A stretch of 25,623 nucleotides of DNA from the IMG/VR virus record IMGVR_UViG_3300008217_000078, positions 1 through 25,623 of that record; one strand, written 5' to 3'. The DNA is from a virus. Below the pieces are notes generated by a model. That model was not told where the DNA came from. It ran no database searches and was given only the letters and a program-made list of their open reading frames with translations. Of the stretch, positions 1 through 6,351 are shown in pieces; position 1 is the stretch's first letter; every line of letters starts with the position of its first letter. A program made the position numbers and the translations under genes.

Positions 1-2
1 GG

Positions 3-557
3 TGTATAAGAGCGCAGAATTGTATTGAATCTACTACGATGGATTTAACTGGTGATTTGGGTGTTAGTGGGTCTCACCGTAGGGCATCTGGGAGAGATCA
101 TGACCAGTACACAGGAGCCTTATTCCAGGCTACGGGGGTTACTTGTGCCATTACAGGTACTACTTATGTAAGCGCTGTATGGGCAGCTACCACTCATAAG
201 GACACTGCTGTTTACACTCATACAGACACAGAGGCGGGTGTAACGGTTCTAAAAGCTGGTGTTTATAGAGTTACTGTAAATGCTGGTTGGAGAAAAACAA
301 GTACTGCGACTGGGCCTGATTATATTTATACAAACTTAGTGGTTAATGATGCTAAAACTAATCCTTATAAAATATATCATACTTTTGATGTAGCAGGTGG
401 TGGGGTTAATAACGCCGTTAATTCATTTTCTTCCTCTTGGATACTAACCCTATCAGCTAATGATGTGCTTTCTGTAGCGGCTAAAATGGCTGCTGGTACT
501 GGGGCTTACGCCCTGAATACTGCAATTACCTCTTGGAATATGGAGAAACTATCCTAG
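3..557 (+). CDS. C1q-like virion/fibre protein, 5'-truncated
   Basis: 3' end of a probable structural (tail-fibre or capsid-decoration) protein. The frame is open to the left edge, with codons running from position 3 without a stop. The first ATG, at 39, has no Shine-Dalgarno sequence, so the true start most likely lies outside the window. The visible 172 residues after that ATG begin with a glycine-rich polar stretch. They end in a beta-rich module with the spacing of C1q/TNF-like jelly rolls: AGVYRVTVNAGW in the middle, then a tryptophan-led strand (SWILTL) and an alternating hydrophobic strand near LSVAAKM. Such domains commonly cap trimeric fibres. The gene is followed 10 bp later by a small membrane protein. 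The fold is inferred from pattern only; the CDS itself is secure. Confidence 0.72.
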   Translation, partial: CIRAQNCIESTTMDLTGDLGVSGSHRRASGRDHDQYTGALFQATGVTCAITGTTYVSAVWAATTHKDTAVYTHTDTEAGVTVLKAGVYRVTVNAGWRKTSTATGPDYIYTNLVVNDAKTNPYKIYHTFDVAGGGVNNAVNSFSSSWILTLSANDVLSVAAKMAAGTGAYALNTAITSWNMEKLS

Positions 558-567
558 ATACTATAAC

Positions 568-783
568 ATGGCTACTCCAGAAAAAGAAAACGGTTGGGAT
601 GAATGGTCGAAGCACGTTCTATCAGAGCTAAAACGGCAGAATACTAATATTGAAAAACTATTCAGTTCGACTACTCAATGTCGTTTAGAGATAGCCAAGC
701 TTCAGGTGAAATCCTCTGTATGGGGTGGCATTGCTGGCGCAGTGACCGCTATTGCTGCTATCTTTTGGAATAAACTAGTCTAG
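568..783 (+). CDS. Small coiled-coil/membrane protein, XhlA- or holin-like
   Basis: 71-residue protein. A polar N-terminal half containing WDEWSKHVLSELKRQN looks like an amphipathic helix or coiled coil. It is followed by one strongly hydrophobic segment at about residues 52-68 (VWGGIAGAVTAIAAIFW) and a short basic tail. This layout of N-terminal coiled coil plus a single C-terminal membrane anchor is that of XhlA/holin-associated proteins, found in many phages beside fibre or lysis genes. A role in lysis or in membrane association is therefore inferred, not shown. No lysin gene is visible in the window. No clear Shine-Dalgarno sequence precedes the ATG; the leader contains TACTATAA. The 3' end overlaps the minus-strand 75-residue gene by 9 bp. 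Confidence 0.75.
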   Translation: MATPEKENGWDEWSKHVLSELKRQNTNIEKLFSSTTQCRLEIAKLQVKSSVWGGIAGAVTAIAAIFWNKLV

Positions 784-1002
784 CATGTGATTCTGTTTTA
801 ACAGTTTCACTAACCGCCAGATATAAGAATTTTTAAGCCCTTCCAGTTCTGTAAGAATATTTTCTAATTTTCTCAAACCGTTCTCGCTGATTTCTGGGGA
901 GTCTTTGAACGCTGCTAACTCTGCGGTGAGAGATCTAACCTTATCTAAGTCCACCTGATCTAGCTGGCCTTGCTTCTTTTTTAAGTCTTCTATATTTTTC
1001 AT
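775..1002 (-). CDS. 75-residue helical protein following the helicase (UvsW.1-like position)
   Basis: Small, charged, probably all-helical protein with heptad-like leucines over most of its length (for example RSLTAELAAF and LENILTELEGL). Its ATG overlaps the TGA of the UvsW-like helicase (ATGA), so it is probably translated by coupling to it. In T4 the helicase gene uvsW is followed directly by uvsW.1, a 76-residue protein. Equal size and position suggest a counterpart, although I cannot show sequence similarity by eye. It overlaps the small membrane-protein gene at its 3' end by 9 bp. The CDS is plausible because of the ATGA junction and tight packing; its function is unknown. Confidence 0.7.
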   Translation of the reverse strand: MKNIEDLKKKQGQLDQVDLDKVRSLTAELAAFKDSPEISENGLRKLENILTELEGLKNSYIWRLVKLLKQNHMLD

Positions 1003-2366
1003 AGTATTGTAATCTCGTGTCCTTCTTGTATATAATACTTCTTTCTTTTATTAGAGTGCATTTTTAGGTACTTTGCAGAATCTATAAAATCATAAATATA
1101 CACTTTCTCTTTACTGGGGTGAATTCTAAGTGCTCTACCCATAGCTTGTAGTGTGGCTATTTCTGATTTAAGTCCTCTAGCGTTGATGAAATGGGTTATC
1201 TCTTCTATATTAATACCTGTTTGTAAAATCTTAGTTCCTATAAGCACAGACGCTGAATTCTCGTTTAGAAAGTTTGTTATTACTTTATATCTATCACTTA
1301 GGTTATCATCCCCCCATAAACGGTAAGAGTTTGGAATTAGATCGTTTAATATTTGCGCGTGTTCTAATTGTTTTACCAAAATAAGAATCCGTGCTTCGTT
1401 ATTAGAATTACTTATTGAGCTAACAATCTCAGTAATTTTGTTATTTCTATCCTCATTCCTTATGATGAAGGTTTCGTATACATCTCCGTAAGACATATAT
1501 GCATCCTCTCCAGAAGTATTAGGCGTTTTAATTAATTGTATTAAAGGTTTTGACAGCTTTCCTTCTTCTACTAATCCAGAGGTTGAAGTGGTTTCCCAAA
1601 TAGGACCGAAGGCTCCTTCCAGATTAAACTTGGGTATGTCATCTGATGGCGGCGTAGCAGTTAAGCCAAACCTGTATTCGGCTTTTGGGAAAGAGTTTAT
1701 TGCTGCTAAGGTGGTCTTTCCATTAGCGAATTCGTGCACCTCATCCACCATAATCACTTCTGCTGTCTCAAGGTGGGTGTCTAATATTTTATCAATGCTT
1801 TGAACGGTACACAGCATTATATCCCCATAGATATACCCCTCTCCAAAACATAGCCCTACATTGTCAAATCCACAGGCATCTGTTAGAAATTCATAAGTTT
1901 GAGTTAGAAGCTGTTTTGCATTGAAAAGGATTACCATCTGTTTACCAAGTAACGCTTGGACTAATCCTGCCATAATTAAGGTTTTTCCTGACCCAGTTGG
2001 CGCTTTAATGATCCCCCTCTTGTTTTTTAGTGCTTTTTTTATTAGATCTTTTTGGAATGAATAGTAAGAAAAATCCGCAATTTCTTTAGTTTTTGGTGTT
2101 TTTTTAGTATTTTTGTAGGTGTGTTCTAGATCAGGAGTACATTCAATTCTATTTAAATCCCCCAGTATACGCTCTAGGAGGCCTGTTCTGAATACTCCTT
2201 TGTTATTTATATACCTTTGTTTTCCGTCCCAATGCCCTCTCCTGTAGGCGTGTGAAAACTCAGCTCCAGGAATTTTAAAAGTATATAATTCCGACAACGC
2301 TTTAATTAGTTTTGGGTTGTCAGTTTTAAGTTGGGACTTAAGGATTCCAATTTGTACCTTCATCAC
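999..2366 (-). CDS. uvsW: UvsW-like superfamily 2 DNA helicase
   Basis: 455-residue SF2 helicase, close to T4 UvsW (503 aa), which remodels branched DNA and R-loops in recombination-dependent replication. Motifs are in order: Walker A APTGSGKT at 122-129, motif II DEVH at 208-211, motif III TATP at 236-239, and motif VI QAMGRALR at 407-414. The first 100 residues, including GHWDGKQRYIN, precede the motor and match the place of UvsW's small DNA-binding domain. The frame can start at GTG (2366) or the next codon, ATG (2363), which is equally likely; neither has a good Shine-Dalgarno sequence. It is divergent from the gp26-like gene across about 29 bp and is followed by the 75-residue gene through an ATGA overlap. 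In T4, uvsW also lies near genes 25/26, so this neighbourhood may be an old synteny remnant. Confidence 0.95.
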   Translation of the reverse strand: MMKVQIGILKSQLKTDNPKLIKALSELYTFKIPGAEFSHAYRRGHWDGKQRYINNKGVFRTGLLERILGDLNRIECTPDLEHTYKNTKKTPKTKEIADFSYYSFQKDLIKKALKNKRGIIKAPTGSGKTLIMAGLVQALLGKQMVILFNAKQLLTQTYEFLTDACGFDNVGLCFGEGYIYGDIMLCTVQSIDKILDTHLETAEVIMVDEVHEFANGKTTLAAINSFPKAEYRFGLTATPPSDDIPKFNLEGAFGPIWETTSTSGLVEEGKLSKPLIQLIKTPNTSGEDAYMSYGDVYETFIIRNEDRNNKITEIVSSISNSNNEARILILVKQLEHAQILNDLIPNSYRLWGDDNLSDRYKVITNFLNENSASVLIGTKILQTGINIEEITHFINARGLKSEIATLQAMGRALRIHPSKEKVYIYDFIDSAKYLKMHSNKRKKYYIQEGHEITIL

Positions 2367-2395
2367 TACTATAATAGAAAAACAAGGAGAACTTT
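2367..2395. promoter_or_regulatory. Compact divergent start region (helicase / gp26-like gene)
   Basis: Only 29 bp separate the divergent helicase and gp26-like genes. The gap holds the odd palindrome CTATAATAG (2369-2377), which reads as a -10-like TATAAT element on the plus strand and TATTATAG on the minus strand. It also holds a strong plus-strand Shine-Dalgarno sequence AGGAGA (2385-2390), 5 nt before the ATG. A bidirectional promoter is an inference; no -35 element is evident, and phage-encoded promoter specificity is unknown. Confidence 0.35.
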
Positions 2396-3172
2396 ATGCC
2401 AAATATTCCAGTAGAAAAAGTAACTATGCAAGATGGCAGTAAAGAGTCTATCATTGCAGGTATTTTAGAAAACCTACCGCCGCAAGAAGTTATTGAATTA
2501 AATCTTCCCTCTAAGGCTAGATTTTATTCGTTACCTGACCCAGCTAGACCCATTACTATGCGTTCAATGAATTTTGAAGATGAGAAGATGATTGCTTCAA
2601 TGAATTCTAGTCAGACTGATTCGACCGAAGACCCTTTAACCTCGATTCTTAAGAGATGTGTTGATAACTTAAATTTAAAGGATATCCTTATTGTAGATAA
2701 AGTTTATTTAATTTTGAAATTACGAGAAATCTCTTATGGAAATGAGTTTACTGCTAATGTAACATGTGCTGCTTGTCATAAAGCTACGCCTGTAGTCTTT
2801 GATTTGCGTAATCTTCCAATAAATTACTTTGAAGATGATTTCGATTACCCTATTGAAATAGAGCTTCCTGTAGCAAAGAAACAGGCAAAACTAAAACTCC
2901 CCACCGTATCAGATGAGCAGTTCTTGAAAGATGGGGGCCAAGCATTGAATCAACTATGGAGATTTATTGATTCAATTGATGGGCAAACTAACAAAGAAGT
3001 AATTTCGGAACTTCTTAATCTTCTCCCACTTAAAGATGTTCATGCTATGCTAGACGCTATTTCTGGGAATACATACGGGATACAAACTAAGGTTCAATTT
3101 CAGTGCTTTGAATGCAAGGAGAATGCAGTAATTGAATTGCCTATAACTCCTGATTTTTTTACCGTGAACTAG
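2396..3172 (+). CDS. 26: gp26-like baseplate hub/tail assembly protein, 0-frame product
   Basis: 258-residue protein with the layout of the T4 gp26 baseplate-protein family: the LPSKARFY entry motif (37-44), an acidic MNFEDEKM stretch (58-65), then LKLREISYGNEF (107-118) leading into a cysteine knuckle. Two CxxC pairs, C124/C127 and C237/C240, could bind one zinc. In T4, gp26 takes part in forming the baseplate hub. Start ATG with AGGAGA 5 nt upstream. The frame stops 9 nt after a run of seven T, where a -1 frameshift would add 62 residues (described separately). This suggests that the protein and its longer form act as a tail-assembly chaperone pair. The family is fairly certain; the chaperone role is inferred. 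Confidence 0.85.
   Translation: MPNIPVEKVTMQDGSKESIIAGILENLPPQEVIELNLPSKARFYSLPDPARPITMRSMNFEDEKMIASMNSSQTDSTEDPLTSILKRCVDNLNLKDILIVDKVYLILKLREISYGNEFTANVTCAACHKATPVVFDLRNLPINYFEDDFDYPIEIELPVAKKQAKLKLPTVSDEQFLKDGGQALNQLWRFIDSIDGQTNKEVISELLNLLPLKDVHAMLDAISGNTYGIQTKVQFQCFECKENAVIELPITPDFFTVN
3154..3160 (+). promoter_or_regulatory. Slippery heptamer T_TTT_TTT for -1 ribosomal frameshifting
   Basis: Seven consecutive T residues, phased as T TTT TTT in the gp26-like frame (codons D253-F254-F255), fit the X_XXY_YYZ rule. The -1 frame has a TGA at 3151-3153, immediately before the run. The 0 frame stops at 3170-3172. Any switch must therefore occur in this short interval, and this run is the only slippery sequence in it. 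Confidence 0.75.
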
Positions 3173-3348
3173 AAGAGAATTTATCATTAAATTCTTTACT
3201 TCTAGAAGCCTATATACTCGTACACAAGGTAGGTTTTACCTATTCTGATGTTAGAAGTTTGTCTAGAGCTGAGAGACTGACATTTATTAGCTTTTTTGAA
3301 GAAGAAGTAAAACAGCAAAATGAGGCTATACGCAATACTGGAAGGTAA
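3154..3348 (+). CDS. -1 frameshift extension of the gp26-like protein (no start codon of its own)
   Basis: Open frame in -1 phase to the gp26-like gene, bounded by TGA at 3151 and TAA at 3346-3348. It contains no ATG or GTG and no early TTG, so independent translation is very unlikely. Read through the T7 run, it gives ...PDFF-YRELEENLSL... and a fusion of about 317 residues, of which 62 are new. The added part is helical, with EAYILVHKVGFTYSDV, then SLSRAERLTFI and a charged EEEVKQQNEA tail. That pattern of aromatic helix, 'L..xER..FI', then acidic/lysine helix is common in the T-type extensions of phage tail-assembly chaperones. It fills the gap up to the next gene, whose Shine-Dalgarno sequence lies at its end. 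The alternative is one missing T from a sequencing or mutational indel. Confidence 0.8.
   Translation, partial: FFYRELEENLSLNSLLLEAYILVHKVGFTYSDVRSLSRAERLTFISFFEEEVKQQNEAIRNTGR
3169..3205 (+). other. Possible frameshift-stimulating stem-loop
   Basis: CTAGAAG (3169-3175) is perfectly complementary to CTTCTAG (3199-3205), giving a 7-bp stem with a 23-nt AU-rich loop. The stem begins 8 nt after the slippery heptamer, within the spacing usual for -1 frameshift stimulators. It is weak thermodynamically (3 GC pairs), and CTTCTAGAAG is itself a palindrome, so a local duplex between transcripts is another reading. Confidence 0.4.
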
Positions 3349-3351
3349 AAT

Positions 3352-4302
3352 ATGGTTCAATTAGGAAGTTACAACGCAAGTGATAGGCATAACCGCCCCA
3401 ATACTTTACAAAAGGTTCTGCTTAGAGCATTTTTTATTAATGATGGCGCTTATCAAGATCCAGTTGATATAAGCGGAGTAACGATTGTTACAAAGGTTTC
3501 AAATACTTCTCCCGCAACTATTTTAGGCTCCGACGAACTACTCTCAACAGATTTGTCGCAGAGCCAGATTCTTATGCAATTTGGGGGCTTTGCGTCAGGT
3601 CTTGCATCAACTTCTTATACTCCAGTAGTAAACGCAAGTGGGATTTATAAATTTGGAACTGGCGAATACGGCGTAGTTCTGGATAATACTCTATCCTTAT
3701 CTGGGTGGTATGATTTTAATGGATCAGCTTTTGAGGTGGCTAACGCAGCCTCTGCTACTGGAAACTATCTTGATGTTTGGACCGCTAAGCTAGCTGGAGG
3801 GTCGAATTATAAGAGCATCATAAACGAGTTTACTCTTTATGCTGATACCTTCTTTACCATGACCCAGCCTCTGATGCTTAAATCAAGTAACAGATTGGTC
3901 AACAAGCACTTAACTTTAGGCTCTAAAACAGATCTAAAATTCACCACTGAGATTACTGTTGAGAATAAGGATATTGATGAGTCTGTCAAGAACATATTCA
4001 AAGACTCCGTTATCACCAGCGCCATGGTCGAAATTTCCAAAATTAACGACTCCGTTAACTTGCCCTCCCGTGTTGAGGTTTCTGGCTTCTCAGATACAGC
4101 TGCCTTGATAGATGTAACCTCTGATAACACTATAATCTTTACCTGGGATACAGAGGATATTAGGAATCTAGGAACTACAGCAATTGAGCAGACAAAACGA
4201 GAAAATCTTGGCAGCCCTACAGGGACTTATGCAGCCAGAGTCAGCTATAACTTGCTAAATGAAAAAATTATAAGCCCCTTATTTCACTTTATAGTGAGTT
4301 AA
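3352..4302 (+). CDS. Probable virion structural protein of unknown fold
   Basis: 316-residue protein with the low-cysteine, Ser/Thr/Asn-rich, beta-strand-rich composition of phage structural proteins. It has no signal peptide or membrane segment. The first 120 residues contain the short motif SGVTIVTKVSN and a glycine/serine stretch. The second half has alternating strands around FTTEITVENKDIDESVKN and ends in FHFIVS. GGAAGG (3340-3345) lies 6 nt upstream of the ATG and inside the end of the frameshift extension, so the gene is probably coupled to the gp26-like operon. I do not recognise the family. Position between the tail-assembly gene and the tape measure suggests a tail or baseplate component. 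It converges on the primase gene with a 14-bp overlap inside a hairpin. Confidence 0.85.
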   Translation: MVQLGSYNASDRHNRPNTLQKVLLRAFFINDGAYQDPVDISGVTIVTKVSNTSPATILGSDELLSTDLSQSQILMQFGGFASGLASTSYTPVVNASGIYKFGTGEYGVVLDNTLSLSGWYDFNGSAFEVANAASATGNYLDVWTAKLAGGSNYKSIINEFTLYADTFFTMTQPLMLKSSNRLVNKHLTLGSKTDLKFTTEITVENKDIDESVKNIFKDSVITSAMVEISKINDSVNLPSRVEVSGFSDTAALIDVTSDNTIIFTWDTEDIRNLGTTAIEQTKRENLGSPTGTYAARVSYNLLNEKIISPLFHFIVS

Positions 4303-4305
4303 GGG
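4276..4305. terminator. Bidirectional hairpin over the convergent 3' ends
   Basis: CCCTTA (4276-4281) pairs with TAAGGG (4300-4305), and TCACT (4284-4288) pairs with AGTGA (4293-4297) around the tetraloop TTAT. The two stems are separated by a 2x2 internal loop. Downstream is T-rich on both sides: ACTTCTTCATTTT on plus, and GCTTATAATTTTTT on minus. The hairpin contains the stop codons of both convergent genes. Intrinsic termination in both directions is a reasonable reading. Confidence 0.6.
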
Positions 4306-5293
4306 ACTTCTTCATTTTGTAGCTGTAATCATACTTTTGTTGATTAGTTTCAGCGTAGTCTTTTAAATCTACTCCTGAAATGTGAGCTTCGTTCCAATCT
4401 TTAAATTCCGTAGGCGGGTGAAGAATATAAAAACTATTCATTAGTTTTCTCTTCCGTAGCTGGTCTGATTTTTCTATCCCCCTGTAGCCAGCCTCGTCAT
4501 TGTCATATCCTAATACAACCCTACCAGGGAAGTGCCGTAGAATATCCATTTGTAACTCGGATATGTGAGATCCCAAAGTACAGGTCGCGTTGACACCTCG
4601 GATTTGCAGAGATATAGCGTCCAGGGGTCCTTCACAAACTACTAGTTGAGAGGATTCCTCGTCGTAAGGAAATAACATAGCGGAAGGGCGCAAGCCTGTA
4701 GTGGATAGGGGATTTAAATACTTAGGCTCTAAACCCTCTTTTAGACTCCTGGCTTGGAAATAAAATATACTATTATTTTCTATAAAAGGAATTATTAATC
4801 TGTCCCTGTATCTGCCTTTATCAGTAACAAAATACTGTTGCTGCTCTGGGTTATCGAAATTAAACAATTTTCGATCCATAAGGAACAGCCAAGCATCAGG
4901 GTAATCATCATATGATTCTGGTAGAACTTCAAATAGTTTTGTATCTTCAAGTCCGTTTGTTTGAGGCAAGACCTCTATAGCATCTAATAGATCCGATTCA
5001 TCTAGGATCTGATCCCCAGACATAAGAAAACTTTTGAATAGGAGTTCTGCCTGAGCTTTCTTGTAAGTAACCTTCTCTAATTCTGAGTATAGCTTAACGA
5101 AGCTCCCAACATTCCCCGTCTTGAAGCATTGCCAAAGTCCAGTATCCAAATTGATGCTCATGTGACACTTCCAGTCATCCTCTATAAATATAGACGGGAC
5201 AACTAGTTCTTTATTGGAAGCAGAAATTTTCCCAGATTCTGCAAACTTTTCCAGAAGATAGTCTCTAATATATGCGGAGGTGACCATGTTCAT
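4289..5293 (-). CDS. DnaG/gp61-type DNA primase with TOPRIM domain
   Basis: 334 residues from the ATG at 5293, near the length of T4 primase gp61 (342). The frame is open upstream to a TTG at 5314, and another ATG lies at 5287; no Shine-Dalgarno sequence decides among them. The core region has RDRLIIPF (about 163-170) and PKYLNP, as in DnaG. The TOPRIM signature follows: CEGPLD (E221, D225) and DNDEAG (D264, D266), which hold catalytic Mg2+. The N-terminal zinc-ribbon region is degenerate. LWQCFKTG (C56) stands where DnaG has CFxCG, and the usual preceding CPxH pair is absent. It would make RNA primers for lagging-strand synthesis, normally with a gp41-type helicase that is not in this window. 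The 5' end overlaps the divergent nuclease gene; the 3' end overlaps the structural gene by 14 bp. Confidence 0.88.
   Translation of the reverse strand: MNMVTSAYIRDYLLEKFAESGKISASNKELVVPSIFIEDDWKCHMSINLDTGLWQCFKTGNVGSFVKLYSELEKVTYKKAQAELLFKSFLMSGDQILDESDLLDAIEVLPQTNGLEDTKLFEVLPESYDDYPDAWLFLMDRKLFNFDNPEQQQYFVTDKGRYRDRLIIPFIENNSIFYFQARSLKEGLEPKYLNPLSTTGLRPSAMLFPYDEESSQLVVCEGPLDAISLQIRGVNATCTLGSHISELQMDILRHFPGRVVLGYDNDEAGYRGIEKSDQLRKRKLMNSFYILHPPTEFKDWNEAHISGVDLKDYAETNQQKYDYSYKMKKSLNSL
5276..5280 (+). promoter_or_regulatory. Strong Shine-Dalgarno GGAGG that decides the nuclease start
   Basis: GGAGG at 5276-5280 stands 5 nt before the ATG at 5286. An in-frame GTG at 5280 overlaps this site and would have no Shine-Dalgarno sequence of its own, so the ATG is preferred. 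The site lies inside the coding start of the divergent primase gene. Confidence 0.7.
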
Positions 5294-6059
5294 CAATACA
5301 ATATCAGAGTCCAAATACTCAACTTTTCGACAGTGTAAATTAAAATATAGATATCGGTATATTGATCGGTATGAAGAAGATAAGAATACAAATACTGATG
5401 CTTTACATTTTGGATCTTATATTCATAAGATTCTTGAAGAAGGAGTAGAATCTACAACCTTTTCAGAACTAGAGCAAATAGCAGAAAGTCTTAAGACTAA
5501 TTATACTTTTAACGATTCTTATCTTCCTAAGATTAATATTTGTATTAAAAACTTTTTGAAGTTTAATGCTTCTATTACAGGAACAGTCGCTACTGAATTA
5601 GTTTATGAGGTTGAAGCTAAAGGAGACATTACGCTTAACGGTATTATTGACCGTGTGGTAAAAGGAAGAGATGACGGTTATTTAATTATTGATTATAAAA
5701 CTTCAAAAAGAGAAAAGAGCAAGATGGATCTTTATAAAGACACCCAACTCAAGGGTTACTGCTATGCAATTCACAAGCTTTATAATGTTCCAATAGATCA
5801 AATAACTGTTGCCCACTACTACCCTCTTACTGATAACCTAGTAACTTGCCGATACAGCAGCACCCAGATTCACAATTACCTAAAGATGATAGTTGATGAA
5901 GTTTGGCGGATTAGGAAACTTAAGAAGGTTGATTTTTGCCCAAGTGAGAATCAGTTTTGCAACTGGTGTGCATATAAATCAATCTGCCCCGTTTTCAGTG
6001 ACCCGAACGAGGTCGAGGGCAGACTCCAAGAACGAAAGAAACGCTCTAAGAGGAAGTAG
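5286..6059 (+). CDS. Cas4/RecB-like PD-(D/E)XK nuclease with Fe-S cysteines
   Basis: 257-residue nuclease of the Cas4/AddB-RecB type. Numbered from this ATG, the active-site elements are H47 (FGSYIHK), D122 (GIIDR), D136-x-K138 (IIDYKT) and the downstream Q154/Y158 motif (QLKGY). Four cysteines frame the fold as in the 4Fe-4S members: C17 near the N-terminus (FRQC), then C225, C228 and C234 (FCNWCAYKSIC). Such enzymes process DNA ends. In phages they are found among replication/recombination genes, and some are linked to interference with host CRISPR or degradation of host DNA. The exact role here is unknown. The C-terminus is very basic (ERKKRSKRK). It is divergent from the primase, overlapping its 5' end, and overlaps the minus-strand 101-residue gene by 14 bp. 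Confidence 0.9.
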   Translation: MFINTISESKYSTFRQCKLKYRYRYIDRYEEDKNTNTDALHFGSYIHKILEEGVESTTFSELEQIAESLKTNYTFNDSYLPKINICIKNFLKFNASITGTVATELVYEVEAKGDITLNGIIDRVVKGRDDGYLIIDYKTSKREKSKMDLYKDTQLKGYCYAIHKLYNVPIDQITVAHYYPLTDNLVTCRYSSTQIHNYLKMIVDEVWRIRKLKKVDFCPSENQFCNWCAYKSICPVFSDPNEVEGRLQERKKRSKRK

Positions 6060-6351
6060 GGCCTTTTGTTAGCTGTCCTGTAATCACAGGATTATACAAT
6101 TCTATCTCAATAGAATTGAAAAAATTGATTACTACTTCAGGGGAGTATCTCCCTTTCTTCGTGAAGTAGTTGTATAGGGAATTTATCTTAATGGGTTTCC
6201 TGTTAGATAATGCTGTCAGTATTTTGAGCTGAAACAGCTTAATAAACTTTTCTGAGTACTTGTGCTTCCACTTCTCTGTGAAGCTGCTGCTCAAAGTATT
6301 ATCAATTAAATCAATAAAATCAATTATTTCTATGTCTAAATTTCCATACAT
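6046..6351 (-). CDS. 101-residue hypothetical protein
   Basis: Unrecognised small protein. It has an acidic hydrophobic N-terminus (IEIIDFIDLID), a lysine/aromatic middle (KWKHKYSEKFIKLF), then NSLYNYFTKKGRYSPEVVINFF, which looks like helix-turn-helix or winged-helix spacing. No cysteines and no membrane segment. It lies between replication-type genes and is divergent from the 145-residue gene across 39 bp, so it could belong to the minus-strand replication or regulation set. It resembles neither T4 UvsY nor gp33 by eye. No clear Shine-Dalgarno sequence. Compactness and codon use support a real gene; function is unknown. Confidence 0.7.
   Translation of the reverse strand: MYGNLDIEIIDFIDLIDNTLSSSFTEKWKHKYSEKFIKLFQLKILTALSNRKPIKINSLYNYFTKKGRYSPEVVINFFNSIEIELYNPVITGQLTKGPTSS
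6075..6092 (+). terminator. Possible terminator hairpin after the nuclease gene
   Basis: TCCTGT (6076-6081) and ACAGGA (6086-6091) form a perfect 6-bp stem with the loop AATC, plus a flanking G-T pair, about 17 nt past the nuclease stop. No real U-tract follows. It lies inside the end of the minus-strand gene, so termination is only a suggestion. Confidence 0.3.

Noticed and set aside
793-804. CTGTT-TT-AACAG inverted repeat near the first convergent overlap
   Set aside because: Only a 5-bp AT-rich stem with a two-base gap and no U-tract; too weak to call a terminator.
3837-4130. Minus-strand open frame inside the structural gene
   Set aside because: Shadow frame with no ribosome site; it does not join the primase operon and lies within a real CDS.
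5183-5190. TATAAATA, identical to the T4 late promoter core, about 95 bp before the nuclease gene
   Set aside because: In sequence this AT-rich several chance copies are expected per 25 kb on two strands. Another copy (2204-2211, minus strand) lies uselessly inside the helicase gene, so I do not call a late promoter.
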